64,000 bases of DNA. Source: Maribacter algarum (ex Zhang et al. 2020). GTDB lineage: Bacteria > Bacteroidota > Bacteroidia > Flavobacteriales > Flavobacteriaceae. The stretch covers positions 930,001 to 994,000 of the forward strand of contig NZ_VATY01000001.1 of assembly GCF_005885635.1 (NCBI RefSeq), in the 5' to 3' direction. The notes under the pieces were generated by a model. It saw only the letters and a program-made list of their open reading frames with translations. It did not search any database and had not been told where the DNA came from. Position 1 is the first letter of the stretch. Every line of letters starts with the position of its first letter. Of this stretch, positions 45,236-55,389 are shown piece by piece. A program made the position numbers and the translations under genes.

Positions 45236-46510
45236 ATGGTGCAAAAAACCAAAAACATACGTTGGTGGATTGCAGGCAGTATTTTTCTAGCCACCACCAT
45301 CAACTATATTGACCGACAAGCTCTTTCGGTTGCGGCACCCGTTATTCGCGAAGATTTAAGATTATCCAACGAGCAATACGGTTGGATTGTTAGTGCATTT
45401 CTTCTAGCCTATGCCATCATGCAGATGGTTTCTGGTCGTTTGATTGATAGTCTTGGCACCAAAAAAGGATTTTCCATTGCGGTTATTTGGTGGTCCATTG
45501 CCAATATGCTACATGCGTTTAGTAAGGGGATGATAAGCTTGGGAGCTTTCCGTTTTCTGTTGGGTATCGGAGAAGCCGCAAACTATCCTGCTGCCATGAA
45601 GGCCATATCAGAGTGGTTTCCAAAGGAAGAACGAACCAAAGCAGTTGGCATTTTGAATATGGGCCCAGGCTTAGGTGCTATCATCGCCCCACCTCTTATG
45701 GCTTGGTTAATTACTGATTTTGGTTGGAAAATGGCTTTCGTTATTACCGGCGCAATCGGTTTTTTCTGGCTCTTACTTTGGCGATGGATATATTACGAAC
45801 CTGAAAAACATCCGCGAATATCATCCGAAGAATTAGCGCTTATACAAGCATCACAAAAAGAAGAGAACCTAGAAAAAATGCCTTGGTTGAGCTACTTCAA
45901 ATACAAAGAAGTTTGGGGCTTGACCTTATCTCGTTTCGTTTCCGATGGTGCTTTTTACTTCTTCGTTTTCTGGCTACCCTCTTGGTTGGCAGATGTAAAA
46001 GGATTTAGTTTACTAGAAATAGGAATGTTTGCATGGATTCCATTTTTACTATCGGATATCGGAAGTTTTGTCGGTGGATGGACCGGCGGGCAATTAATGA
46101 AAAACGGCATGTCTTTGGATGCTTCCCGAAAATGGGTCATTTGGGTAGGTGCAATTTTGGTAATTCCAGTTTTGGGATGTCTTTATATTGAATCCCCTTA
46201 TTGGGCTATTGCATTGATTAGCCTTTCATTATTTGCCACTCAGTTCAAACAAGCTTCCTTATTTACTTTGCCGATTGATTTATTCGGAAAGAAAGATGCT
46301 GCTTCTATTTGGGGTATTTCCGGGTCTGCTGGAAGTTTTGGCGCCATGTTATTTACGCCCCTAATTGGTTGGTTGGTTGACACGATTTCTTATTCGCCCG
46401 TATTCGTCATCGTCTCAATTTTACATATCATTTCCGCACTATTGGTTATGGTATTTATTCCAAAAATAAAACTCGTCTCAAGAGCAGACAACTTAAAAAT
46501 CAAAACATGA
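45236..46510 (+). CDS. MFS transporter, anion:cation symporter (hexuronate-like) type
   Basis: The 424-residue protein begins RWWIAGSIFLATTINYIDRQALSVAAP, typical of the ACS group that includes hexuronate and aromatic-acid permeases, with RFLLGIGEAANYPAAMKAISEWFP in helix 4-5. It is of normal length. It overlaps the next lipoprotein gene by four bases (ATGA). A carboxylated substrate is expected from the family; the actual one is unknown. Confidence 0.9.
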   Translation: MVQKTKNIRWWIAGSIFLATTINYIDRQALSVAAPVIREDLRLSNEQYGWIVSAFLLAYAIMQMVSGRLIDSLGTKKGFSIAVIWWSIANMLHAFSKGMISLGAFRFLLGIGEAANYPAAMKAISEWFPKEERTKAVGILNMGPGLGAIIAPPLMAWLITDFGWKMAFVITGAIGFFWLLLWRWIYYEPEKHPRISSEELALIQASQKEENLEKMPWLSYFKYKEVWGLTLSRFVSDGAFYFFVFWLPSWLADVKGFSLLEIGMFAWIPFLLSDIGSFVGGWTGGQLMKNGMSLDASRKWVIWVGAILVIPVLGCLYIESPYWAIALISLSLFATQFKQASLFTLPIDLFGKKDAASIWGISGSAGSFGAMLFTPLIGWLVDTISYSPVFVIVSILHIISALLVMVFIPKIKLVSRADNLKIKT

Positions 46511-47271
46511 AACAAGCAGTTTTCCTGGTAACATTTTGCATAGCAACACTCTTTGGATGTAAAGATAAGAGCACACAAAAAGAAATTCAAAAAGCGCTAA
46601 CAGCTACTCAAATCATGAAAAAAGCGCATGAAAAAGCGGGTGGTGCATTCTGGCAGAAACCAAAAAGCCTCGCCATGAAGGGACATGCTATTTTTTACCG
46701 AGATGGAAAAGTCAGCAAGCACGAAACACATAATATGTGGCGTGTATTTGAGAGCACCAAAGAAGATGCCCATGTAGCCAATGGTAAAGTCCGCATAGAA
46801 TCTTTTAAAGATTCCACGCCCGTTTTTATCGTAAGCTTTGATGGTGAACATACATATGACTTAAGAGGAAAACAAGGCAAATCGGATGCCGATGCACGTT
46901 GGGCATCAAACTTTGGGTACGGGGCGATTCGCCATGCTTTAGACGCAGGTTATACTTTAAAATTAGTCGAGGACGACATGGTAAAAACAAAACCCGCATA
47001 CACCATACAAGTTACCGACCCCAATAAAGGAGAAACCTTTTTCGGTATTGATAAAGAGGATTTTAAAATCGTAAAGGTCGCTTTTCAAACGCCCCAAGGT
47101 TGGCATCATCGTGAATATTCAGCATTCTTTTCCAAGGAGAAATATTCCTGGTTACAATCCGGTCGAGTGGAACTGTTCTACGACGGCAAAATATCGAATG
47201 AAGTTTTTTGGACTGATTTTGAAGTAAACGAAACGCTACCTGATAGCTTATTTGTACTTGAGTCAAATTAA
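46507..47271 (+). CDS. Lipoprotein of unknown function
   Basis: The 254-residue lipoprotein has a lipobox ending at C18 (LFGCKDK). The body is beta-rich with repeated strand-turn patterns (KSLAMKGHAIFYRDGKVSKHE, VRIESFKDSTPVFIVSFDGE), reminiscent of LolA/LppX-type half-barrels that bind lipophilic molecules, but I do not recognise a specific family. Its overlap with an ACS-type transporter gene suggests a linked role in uptake. Confidence 0.7.
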   Translation: MKQAVFLVTFCIATLFGCKDKSTQKEIQKALTATQIMKKAHEKAGGAFWQKPKSLAMKGHAIFYRDGKVSKHETHNMWRVFESTKEDAHVANGKVRIESFKDSTPVFIVSFDGEHTYDLRGKQGKSDADARWASNFGYGAIRHALDAGYTLKLVEDDMVKTKPAYTIQVTDPNKGETFFGIDKEDFKIVKVAFQTPQGWHHREYSAFFSKEKYSWLQSGRVELFYDGKISNEVFWTDFEVNETLPDSLFVLESN

Positions 47272-47276
47272 TTAGT

Positions 47277-48281
47277 ATGCGAAACAAACAATTGGTTATT
47301 TCCAAATTCTCCGATGACATAAAAGACGCAAGTGAAATCATCACATCTCCTATACGAATGTTAGGGGATAATGAAATCTTAGTCCAAAATAAATACATTG
47401 GTATTAATGCGCTCTATGACCGAGAACTGTACCGTGGTCGAGTACCTTACATTGATGTGCAGTTTCCTTATATCTTTGGCGTGGAAGCCGTAGGAGTCGT
47501 CGTAGAAACTGGCAAGAATGTTGAAAAAGTCAATGTGGGAGATGCATTATCCACCGTCAAAGTAGGCACTGCTTATCAAGAATATCAAATTATTTCTGAT
47601 AACGATGCTATTAAAATTCCTGAGGCCACCGCTGAATATCTCACTATCAATCCCACAGGTGTCTCGGGTTATTTAGCTCTTAAAAATACTGCGGAGTTAA
47701 AAGAAGGTGAAACCATTGTGGTTTCCGCGGCTTCGGGAGGACTGGGTCATATTGTGGTTCAACTGGCCAAAAGGAAAAACTGTCATGTGGTTGGCATTTG
47801 CGGAAAACCGGAAAAAGTAGAACTACTCAAAAAATTAAACGTTTGTGACCGTATTATCAATTACCGTGAAGAAGATATTGCAGATGTTTTAAATAACGAA
47901 TATGCAAATAAAATCAATGTTGGTTTCGACTCGGTTGGCAGTTACATGTTCGATGCTTTTTTAGCTAATATAGCACCGTTGGGAAGACTTGTTGTCAGCG
48001 GATTAGCCACTGAATTGACCGCTGCACAATTTGAGCAGATTACAGGACCTCGTGTATATGAAAGTATCTATTGGAAAGGTGCTTCTGTACGTTGCTTTAT
48101 GAATCACCTGTTCAGAGAACAACAACAGGAAGGTAGGGAGTTCTTATTCGATTTATACCAAAAAGGAGCGCTTCAAGTAAAAGTCGACGCAACTTCATTT
48201 GAGGGAATAGAATCTATAGTAAATGCTTCGGAATATCTATTAGCGGGGCAAAGTTGTGGAAAAGTAGTGGTGAAGATATAA
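47277..48281 (+). CDS. Quinone oxidoreductase-like MDR protein
   Basis: The 334-residue medium-chain reductase lacks the zinc-site residues of alcohol dehydrogenases and has the nucleotide loop VSAASGGLGHIVVQLAKRKNC, followed by VVGICGKPEKVELLKKL. Relatives reduce quinones or enones with NADPH. It is the last gene of the plus-strand operon, followed by an intrinsic terminator. It is a different subtype from the CurA-like reductase at 12124. Confidence 0.88.
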   Translation: MRNKQLVISKFSDDIKDASEIITSPIRMLGDNEILVQNKYIGINALYDRELYRGRVPYIDVQFPYIFGVEAVGVVVETGKNVEKVNVGDALSTVKVGTAYQEYQIISDNDAIKIPEATAEYLTINPTGVSGYLALKNTAELKEGETIVVSAASGGLGHIVVQLAKRKNCHVVGICGKPEKVELLKKLNVCDRIINYREEDIADVLNNEYANKINVGFDSVGSYMFDAFLANIAPLGRLVVSGLATELTAAQFEQITGPRVYESIYWKGASVRCFMNHLFREQQQEGREFLFDLYQKGALQVKVDATSFEGIESIVNASEYLLAGQSCGKVVVKI

Positions 48282-48284
48282 GAC

Positions 48285-48306
48285 CCCTATAGTTACTAGG
48301 GTTTTT
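48285..48306 (+). terminator. Intrinsic terminator of the 43946-48281 operon
   Basis: CCCTA (48285-48289) pairs with TAGGG (48297-48301) and is followed directly by five T (48302-48306). It lies four bases past the MDR stop codon, between convergent genes. Confidence 0.6.
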
Positions 48307-49324
48307 CTTTCAAATTACATTGGTCCATATAATATGAGTGTGGCCCTACTCGTCCATCGGCCTGTACCATCTCGATATTGAAATCTTCCGGTAATTTGAA
48401 CGCTGAAAAGGTGTATACCGTTGGTTTGCCTTTGTAAATATACTTTTGAGGTTGAAAAATTGGAGAATACCCATTTTTCTCTGCCTCATTCGCAGCGGAT
48501 TTTACATCTTCATATAAAAAACCCAAATGGTCTAAGCCCGTTCTAATCGTACCTTTAGCAAGTCTTGAAGAAACATCTTTGGGATTGATTCCCAAAGCCT
48601 TTGGTTCGGATAAAATCAGTTTGGCATCAGCGACCATAAGACCAACGGTTTCTGGTTGACTTTCAAGCTGTTTCGCCGCAAACACTTTTTCAACTTGTTC
48701 TTGTGTAGCATGAACATCCTTTACGAGAAATTGAATGTGGTCAATAGCGTACTTGGCATCTCCGAAATCGTATTCTGGTCGCTCAACGATAATTATTTCA
48801 AAACCGTCTGGCCCGTAAATACTGAATGCTGGGGTTTTTGGTTCTAAAGGAAGTGATACATCATTTTCTGAAATTTCCACACCTGCTGCCAGAAGTTCTG
48901 AACGTGATTTATCAAGGGATGAAGTTGAAATAGCCAACCACTTGGCTCCATAAACAGGTTTGGTTTTTTCAGATTTAGGGACTATAATTTCGGCATCCAA
49001 CCAACGCTGATTCCGTTCTGGTGGTAAATCCGCGTAGGGTCCTATCGGTGTAATGGTAATTGTCGGACCTTGCCATTTCAATGAAATAAAACGCACTAAA
49101 TCGAATCGTTCTCCAGGATGTGCCATTTCTCGGCCGCCAAAATGCTTTGTAAAAAACGCAACTGCTTCCTCTTCATCGGTTACTATAAAATGGATGTCAT
49201 CTAAATGAATCGGTTCTATTTTATTTGAACTTGTGCTGGAAAATGAAATAGATGTAACGGCACAAATCAGAATAATAATTTTAAGCCAGGTATTGTGTAG
49301 TAAAGGTTTCATGTACGATTTCAT
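48296..49324 (-). CDS. Exported VOC family protein
   Basis: I use the ATG at 49324, which gives 342 residues; ATGs at 49366 and 49312 are alternatives, the latter giving the shortest signal peptide. A hydrophobic segment (WLKIIILICAVTSISFSS) precedes two VOC units, IEPIHLDDIHFIVTDEEEAVAFF and YAIDHIQFLVKDVHATQEQVE, the second with RTGLDHLGFLYEDV. Exported VOC proteins are uncommon, and this one fits the envelope location of the amine oxidases and CpcT-like proteins. It is the last gene of the operon from 55226. Confidence 0.78.
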   Translation of the reverse strand: MKSYMKPLLHNTWLKIIILICAVTSISFSSTSSNKIEPIHLDDIHFIVTDEEEAVAFFTKHFGGREMAHPGERFDLVRFISLKWQGPTITITPIGPYADLPPERNQRWLDAEIIVPKSEKTKPVYGAKWLAISTSSLDKSRSELLAAGVEISENDVSLPLEPKTPAFSIYGPDGFEIIIVERPEYDFGDAKYAIDHIQFLVKDVHATQEQVEKVFAAKQLESQPETVGLMVADAKLILSEPKALGINPKDVSSRLAKGTIRTGLDHLGFLYEDVKSAANEAEKNGYSPIFQPQKYIYKGKPTVYTFSAFKLPEDFNIEMVQADGRVGPHSYYMDQCNLKEKP

Positions 49325-49371
49325 TACTGAAGTATCTAGTGAATATTTTGCTGCGCACCGTTTCATAGGTT

Positions 49372-50097
49372 TTATGTATTGAAATACTCAATACTTTCAA
49401 GCTCGTAATGCGTTTGCATGTATCCTGCAGCACTAGCCTTTAAAAATAAGTAATCATCATCAGCAGTAACCCAGACATGGTATGGAGGATGTTCTTCCAA
49501 CAAACTTCCGGCAGTATCGCCGACTGCAAAATGTCTTGACTGAAAAGTTCCTGCAGCTACTGTAATTTCTTCTTCCCCCATATACTCAATACTCATCTGC
49601 TTCATTTTAAAAAGCATTGGACCAGTAGCCCCTCTATGGTCTGGTGAGGTCAACATGAAGTCCTTGAGCATTTGTTTGCCTTTTCCTTTGGACAAATCGT
49701 AACATTTCATCAGTAATCCGTCTCCAACAATCGGATGAGCCTGTAACCAAGGGACAGTTTTTTTCGTCTTTATTTTTTGGGTAATACGACCGTCTTTTCG
49801 ATTATACATTTCACATTCTACCTCATCTTCGTCAAAACGAAACCAACCTGTTCCTTCAAATTGGTCTCCAACAGACAATCGCACACTGCAATCCAATGGA
49901 GTAGCATCTTTTTTCATGGCAACAACAACATCGCGAATAACATTCGGTTCATCATCTATTTCGCAATGTGCATCCATCACAACCACATCATCAATCTGGG
50001 TGGTAATCGTAAAAAATTCACGCCCGCGTTCTTGGTCTAAACGCTCTGGTTTTTTACTCGTATATCTAATGTAACCTCGTATTGTTTTATGTTTCAT
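49372..50097 (-). CDS. Conserved protein, DUF3108-like beta-rich fold
   Basis: The 241-residue protein has no signal peptide or membrane segment. It begins HKTIRGYIRYTSKKPERLDQ and has a late MSIEYMGEEEITVAAGTFQSRHFAVGD segment, similar in spirit to DUF3108 proteins in which a lipid-like ligand is held in a beta-barrel. The call is tentative. It lies between a membrane protein gene (88 bases upstream) and the exported VOC gene. Confidence 0.55.
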   Translation of the reverse strand: MKHKTIRGYIRYTSKKPERLDQERGREFFTITTQIDDVVVMDAHCEIDDEPNVIRDVVVAMKKDATPLDCSVRLSVGDQFEGTGWFRFDEDEVECEMYNRKDGRITQKIKTKKTVPWLQAHPIVGDGLLMKCYDLSKGKGKQMLKDFMLTSPDHRGATGPMLFKMKQMSIEYMGEEEITVAAGTFQSRHFAVGDTAGSLLEEHPPYHVWVTADDDYLFLKASAAGYMQTHYELESIEYFNT

Positions 50098-50185
50098 CTG
50101 TACTTATCTATTTCTTATTTCGGTCAGATGTAATTCGCCATTAATTCTTACTCATGTTACACGCAACAGAGCGGCTCATTTCATC

Positions 50186-50851
50186 TTATCCTATTAGGTG
50201 AAGTCCAAGTGCTGCACATGCAATGGTGCCTACCCATATTCCATATACATAAGGCATGCAATTATCCATCTTTTTTTTCAAGATAGCATTTGTATCCGGT
50301 TTTTCATTACCAGTTACCAAATCGACAAAAGCAGGAGTGAATTTTGAAAGTTGTTGGCGGATGGCAAGTCCGCATAAAATCAATCCACAAAGCACTAATA
50401 ACTTATAATTTAAAAAAGGAGCCATTAAATGTGTAGGATGCATCAGATTATAAATTGCTACCGCTCCAATACCTATTACGAGGATTGGTCGAATCCAAAA
50501 ATCAATGGTTTTCAACTTTTTCTTTAGTCCCTCGTTTTTACTAAAATGAGCAGCCAATACCAATACCAGCCATAAAATACTAACGGCCCAGATACCAGCC
50601 AAAGCTCCATCGCTAATCTTAGCTATCCCCATCAAACTAGCCATGTGCAATCCTGTTGGAGTGACCAAAGGCATTGCAATACGAGGTCCTAAATCACACC
50701 CTAATAAGATATTTAGTGCCGTGGTTCGTTGTCCGGCTGTAAGTTTCGGATTCACCACAAACTTACTTGAATAATAGGTGCCCATATCTGTACCAAGCCA
50801 AAAGGCAAAAAGCAAAACATGGATTAATTTTAGAAAAAGATACGTATTCAT
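50186..50851 (-). CDS. Integral membrane protein of unknown function
   Basis: The 221-residue protein has about five or six hydrophobic segments (LKLIHVLLFAFWLGTDMG, ALAGIWAVSILWLVLVLAAHF, ILVIGIGAVAIYNLMHP, LLVLCGLILCGLAI, MPYVYGIWVGTIACAALGLHL). The His in the first segment and its spacing recall CopD-like and haem-binding membrane proteins, but no confident family can be given. It follows aceF by 38 bases in the same operon. Confidence 0.7.
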   Translation of the reverse strand: MNTYLFLKLIHVLLFAFWLGTDMGTYYSSKFVVNPKLTAGQRTTALNILLGCDLGPRIAMPLVTPTGLHMASLMGIAKISDGALAGIWAVSILWLVLVLAAHFSKNEGLKKKLKTIDFWIRPILVIGIGAVAIYNLMHPTHLMAPFLNYKLLVLCGLILCGLAIRQQLSKFTPAFVDLVTGNEKPDTNAILKKKMDNCMPYVYGIWVGTIACAALGLHLIG

Positions 50852-50889
50852 AATTTGGATTTATTTGGTCTGGTTTCTTGTTTCAAAAT

Positions 50890-52524
50890 CTACAACTTCC
50901 ACATAAACCAGTCTTCCAATAGGGTTTTGACATGTTTTAGAAAACGAGCTGCATCTGCGCCATTGATTATTCTATGGTCGAAACCTATCGTTAAAGGCAT
51001 GATTAATCTAGGCTGAAATTGACCGTCAATATGAACGGCTTCCGTTTGACTTCCGGCAACTCCTAAGATAGCTACCTGTGGAAAACTAACTAAAGGAAAG
51101 ATAGCACTTGTTCCTATTCCCCCTAAATTAGAAATGGTAAAGGTTCCGCCATCAAGGTCATCCATACCGATTTTCTTGCTTTTTACTTTTTCAGCCAAGT
51201 TCCCCAATTCATATGAAATATCGGTAATACTTTTCTCATTTGCATTTTTAAGTACGGGCACCATCAAACCTCTGTCACTATCAACAGCAACGCCTACGTT
51301 AATGTAATCTTTATATACAATCGCTGAATTTTGAGTGTCGATGCTAGCATTGAAGATAGGGAAATCCTCAAGGGCCTTTGCCACCACTTTTACCAAAATT
51401 CCCGTAATGGTAAGGGAACTTCCTTTCGCTTTGAAAGCACCTTTGTGTGCTTGTCGCTTTTGTTCTAAATAGGTGATATCGACCTTTTCTTGCAACCAAG
51501 CGTGGGGAATGTTGCTCCAAGAAGTCGTCATGTTTTTGCTGGTCGCCTGCATGATTCCTGTCATCGCTTCGCTTCGAATCGCCCCCCATTTACTTAAATC
51601 TGGTAAAGTGGCCATTGCCATCGCCGCACCGCCACCAGAAGCTCTATTCTGATTCAATGCTTTGGCATAGTTCTTTACATCTTGAACGGAAATACGATTG
51701 CTGCCTGATTTTAAAGGCATGGTGGCAATATCGATTCCTATTTCGCGGGCAACCTTCTTTGCTAAGGGAGAAGCTCTAAACCTACCATTGCGTTTAGCAT
51801 CATTTTTCGCTAGTGGCGTAGTTTCAACGTTAACGGGAATTTCCACTTTAACAACCTCCTTCACTTCCACCGCCTTTTCCTCAACTACGGGAGCAACAGG
51901 CTCTTCTTCTGCAACTTCAGAAGCCCCACTGGAAATTTTTATAATCGGAGTTCCTTCTCCTACTTCATCGCCAATCTTTACTAATATTTCCGTTATCTCT
52001 CCAGCAAAATCAGCGGGAACCTCAACTACAACTTTATCGGTTTCCACCTCCATCAAAGTCTGTTCTGCAGCAATGGTATCACCCTCCGCTACATGAATGG
52101 CAATGATGGTACCGTTTTCGATACCTTCCCCTAAAGAAGGTAATTTTATTTCGGAAACAGCGGCTTTCTTCGAGGTAGTTTTATTTACAACTTCCGTCTT
52201 CACTTGAGCCTCTTGAACCAGCACAGCTGTATCTGACTCTGCAACTTTAATTTCGGCAACTTCAGGTGTTTCCATTTCTTGAGCAGTATCACCACCTTGT
52301 AAACGAATGATGGGTGTGCCTTGAGAAATCTGGTCGCCCGTATTCACTAAAATCTCGGTCACTACGCCTTCGGCGTCAGAAGGGACTTCGACAACCACCT
52401 TGTCTGTTTCGACTTCCATTAGCGACTGCTCTAAAGTTATCGTATCACCAACAGCAACCATAATATTAATCACAGTGCCACTTTCGATACCTTCGCCCAA
52501 TTCAGGTAATTTCAACTCGGTCAT
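50890..52524 (-). CDS. aceF: Pyruvate dehydrogenase E2, dihydrolipoyl acetyltransferase
   Basis: The 544-residue protein has two lipoyl domains (residues about 1-75 and 122-197, each with VETDKVVVEVP, the Lys being lipoylated). A peripheral-subunit-binding domain (RASPLAKKVAREIGIDI) comes next. The acetyltransferase core ends in the catalytic DHRIINGADAARFLKHV. It takes acetyl groups from the E1 encoded 26 bases upstream. Its operon lies behind operator copy 8, so this complex probably serves pyruvate made by the regulon. Confidence 0.95.
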   Translation of the reverse strand: MTELKLPELGEGIESGTVINIMVAVGDTITLEQSLMEVETDKVVVEVPSDAEGVVTEILVNTGDQISQGTPIIRLQGGDTAQEMETPEVAEIKVAESDTAVLVQEAQVKTEVVNKTTSKKAAVSEIKLPSLGEGIENGTIIAIHVAEGDTIAAEQTLMEVETDKVVVEVPADFAGEITEILVKIGDEVGEGTPIIKISSGASEVAEEEPVAPVVEEKAVEVKEVVKVEIPVNVETTPLAKNDAKRNGRFRASPLAKKVAREIGIDIATMPLKSGSNRISVQDVKNYAKALNQNRASGGGAAMAMATLPDLSKWGAIRSEAMTGIMQATSKNMTTSWSNIPHAWLQEKVDITYLEQKRQAHKGAFKAKGSSLTITGILVKVVAKALEDFPIFNASIDTQNSAIVYKDYINVGVAVDSDRGLMVPVLKNANEKSITDISYELGNLAEKVKSKKIGMDDLDGGTFTISNLGGIGTSAIFPLVSFPQVAILGVAGSQTEAVHIDGQFQPRLIMPLTIGFDHRIINGADAARFLKHVKTLLEDWFMWKL

Positions 52525-52550
52525 TTTCTTCGGATTAAAGGGGTTGGCGA

Positions 52551-55226
52551 TTACGCCATCGGATTAATTTTACTGTTATCTATCTTATGCTTCTTGATGA
52601 AGTCCTTCACTTCTTTTGCCGTGGCTGCACCTTCTTCGCGCAACAATTGTAAAGCGGCCAAAGCGATGAATTTCGGACTGATTTCAAAGTGGTCTCTCAA
52701 ATCTTCCCTTGCTTCGCTCAATCCGTAGCCATCGGTACCTAATACATGATATGCTTTTGGCATCCACTTGGCGATTCCGTTTGCCCACTGTTTTACATAA
52801 TCAGAGACGGAAACAAATACTCCAGTCTCTTTTTCCAACAATTCTTCCACATAAGCTTTCGGTCTTTTACCATCTGTAGAAAGTAATGCCTGGCGCTCCA
52901 CTTCTTGTGCATCACGATGTAATTCCGTGTAGCTAGTCACACTCCAGATATCGGTGGAAATACCCATTTCTTCCAACATTCTTTTGGCTTCAACAACTTG
53001 CATCATTATCGACCCACTGCCCATCAAGTGTGCTTTTCTGCCTTTCGCTATTTTTTTCGTTGATTTTTCATAGCGATACATTCCTTTAATCACTCCTTCT
53101 TCAACACCTTCGGGCATTATCGGCATCGGATAATTTTCGTTCGTTACCGTTATATAATAGAATATCTTTTCTTGCAATTCATACATTCTATGGATTCCGT
53201 CTTTGACAATCAATGCCAATTCGAAGGCAAATGAAGGGTCATAACTTTTCATATTCGGAACAATACTGGAAAGAATATGCGAGTGACCATCTTGGTGTTG
53301 AACGCCTTCTCCGTTCAAAGTTGTTCTTCCAGAAGTACCGCCGATTAGAAAGCCTTTACACATCATATCACCACAAGCCCAAATCATATCACCCACTCTT
53401 TGGAAACCAAAAATGGAATAGAAAACATAAAAAGGAATCATGGGTACACCATGCATAGAATAGGCAGAACCAGCAGCCATAAAGGAAGCAATTGCACCCG
53501 CTTCACAAATACCTTCCTGAAGAATTTGCCCGTCAGCACTTTCTCTATAATAGGAAATGCTATCGGCGTCGACTGGTTTATACAATTGACCTTTGGGCTG
53601 ATAGATTCCCGCGTAGCGGAACAATCCGTCTAAACCAAATGTCCGGGCCTCATCAGGAATAATCGGAACAACATATTCTTTGATGCCATCTTGACGCAAG
53701 AGTTTGGTAATGATTCGCACCAAAACCATAGTAGTAGAAACTGACCTACCTTCAGTACCTGTAAAAAATTCTCCCCAAAGTTCTTCACCTGGAGTTTTTA
53801 TAGCTGGCGCTTCATCTTTACGTTCTGGCAGGTAACCTCCGAGCTCATATCTTTTCTTCTTTAAATATGTAATCTCAGGACTATCTTCAGCAGGCACATA
53901 AAATTTTGCCTTCGCTGCATCTTCTTCACTCATTGGAATACCGAAACGTTTCGCTGCTGCAATACGTTCATCTGCATTCATATTCTTTTTCTGATGCGTT
54001 GTATTCTTACCTTCACCAGAATCACCCATTCCATACCCTTTAAGTGTCTTCATTAGAATCACACTAGGTTTTCCGTTGGGTTTAGCCGCCTTATCAAAAG
54101 CAGCATATATCTTTTTATAATCGTGTCCACCTCGTTTTATGGTACGAATTTCTTCGTCTGACAAAGAGTGCATCAACTTCTCTAATTCCGGATTATCTTT
54201 CACCCAATGCTTCCTTACCTCGTCACCAGGGAGCACTGAATACATCTGGTAGTCGCCATCAAGCGCTTTGTTCATTCTATCTACCAAAATGCCTTTTTGG
54301 TCGCGTTCTAAAAGGGCATCCCACTCGCTACCCCAAATAACTTTAGTCACATTCCATCCAGCACCTAAAAAGCTACGTTCCAATTCTTGAATTACTTTTC
54401 CGTTACCTCGCACAGGCCCATCCAGACGTTGGAGGTTGCAATTGACCACTAAGACAAGATTATCCAATTGCTCACGTACGGCAATGTTTAATGTCCCCAG
54501 TGTTTCTGGTTCATCCATTTCACCATCACCTACGAATGCCCATATTTTACCGCCGTTCTTTTCTTTGAGTCCTCGATTTTCCAGATACTTTTTAAATCGT
54601 GCCTGATAAATTGCGCTGACACCGATAAGTCCCATCGAGGCAGATGGTATCTCCCAAAACTCAGGTAATCTTCTCGGGTGCGGATATGAAGGCAAACCAC
54701 CTCCAGGTTGCAATTCACGTCTAAAGTTTTTCAGATTTGTTTCTGTTAATCTTCCTTCCAAAAGCGCTCTTGCGTAAACTCCCGGAGCGGCATGAGGTTG
54801 AAGGGAAACTAAATCACCTCCATAATTGGCGGATTTTTTTCTAAAAAAGTGATTGAAGCCCACTTCATACATACTGGCCGCAGAAGCGTAAGTAGCAATA
54901 TGGCCACCAACACCTTCACCACTATCGTAACCTTGTAACACCATGGCCATGGCATTCCATCGGTTGATGTTTTCAATTTTATTTTCAATAACCGTATTGC
55001 CTGGATAAGGTGGTTGATGTTTTGCATTAATAGTGTTGATGTAGGGGGAATTCAATGCTTCACCAGCTAACTTCACTCCTTTCCGAATCGCCAAGGCACG
55101 TAATTCTCTAATGAGGTCGGCAGCTTGCTCATCCCCCTGGTCTTCGATAACCTCTTCGATAGAAGCTATCCATTCTTGTAATTCTATCTGCCACTCTTGG
55201 CTTTTTTCAACAGCAATTGTATTCAT
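52551..55226 (-). CDS. aceE: Pyruvate dehydrogenase E1, homodimeric type
   Basis: The 891-residue protein is of the single-chain AceE type: YPGNTVIENKIENINRW near the start, the thiamine-diphosphate motif VGDGEMDEPETLG with NCNLQRLDGPVRGN, and the late FIGGTSGRTTLNGEGVQHQDGH-type region. Bacteroidota more often use two-chain E1 enzymes, so this dedicated copy stands out. It decarboxylates pyruvate and passes acetyl groups to AceF. It is the first gene after operator copy 8. Confidence 0.95.
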   Translation of the reverse strand: MNTIAVEKSQEWQIELQEWIASIEEVIEDQGDEQAADLIRELRALAIRKGVKLAGEALNSPYINTINAKHQPPYPGNTVIENKIENINRWNAMAMVLQGYDSGEGVGGHIATYASAASMYEVGFNHFFRKKSANYGGDLVSLQPHAAPGVYARALLEGRLTETNLKNFRRELQPGGGLPSYPHPRRLPEFWEIPSASMGLIGVSAIYQARFKKYLENRGLKEKNGGKIWAFVGDGEMDEPETLGTLNIAVREQLDNLVLVVNCNLQRLDGPVRGNGKVIQELERSFLGAGWNVTKVIWGSEWDALLERDQKGILVDRMNKALDGDYQMYSVLPGDEVRKHWVKDNPELEKLMHSLSDEEIRTIKRGGHDYKKIYAAFDKAAKPNGKPSVILMKTLKGYGMGDSGEGKNTTHQKKNMNADERIAAAKRFGIPMSEEDAAKAKFYVPAEDSPEITYLKKKRYELGGYLPERKDEAPAIKTPGEELWGEFFTGTEGRSVSTTMVLVRIITKLLRQDGIKEYVVPIIPDEARTFGLDGLFRYAGIYQPKGQLYKPVDADSISYYRESADGQILQEGICEAGAIASFMAAGSAYSMHGVPMIPFYVFYSIFGFQRVGDMIWACGDMMCKGFLIGGTSGRTTLNGEGVQHQDGHSHILSSIVPNMKSYDPSFAFELALIVKDGIHRMYELQEKIFYYITVTNENYPMPIMPEGVEEGVIKGMYRYEKSTKKIAKGRKAHLMGSGSIMMQVVEAKRMLEEMGISTDIWSVTSYTELHRDAQEVERQALLSTDGKRPKAYVEELLEKETGVFVSVSDYVKQWANGIAKWMPKAYHVLGTDGYGLSEAREDLRDHFEISPKFIALAALQLLREEGAATAKEVKDFIKKHKIDNSKINPMA

Positions 55227-55273
55227 AGTAATGGAATTATGTATCTCTAATACAGCACTAATGTAATTAAAAA

Positions 55274-55310
55274 TTAGTTAATATTATTAATCATTAATAT
55301 AATTAACTAT
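55274..55310. promoter_or_regulatory. Shared operator, copy 8 (aceE operon / alpha-beta hydrolase)
   Basis: Boxes GTTAAT 55277-55282, ATTAAT 55286-55291, ATTAAT 55293-55298 and ATTAAC 55302-55307, spacing 9-7-9, lie between divergent aceE (48 bases) and the plus-strand hydrolase (80 bases). Both may be controlled. Confidence 0.75.
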
Positions 55311-55389
55311 ATTTATAATGAATAAAAATTGCCTTTTAGCGTCCTTTATTAAGCTAAATTTCATTCCTTAAAACATTGAATATAAAATT

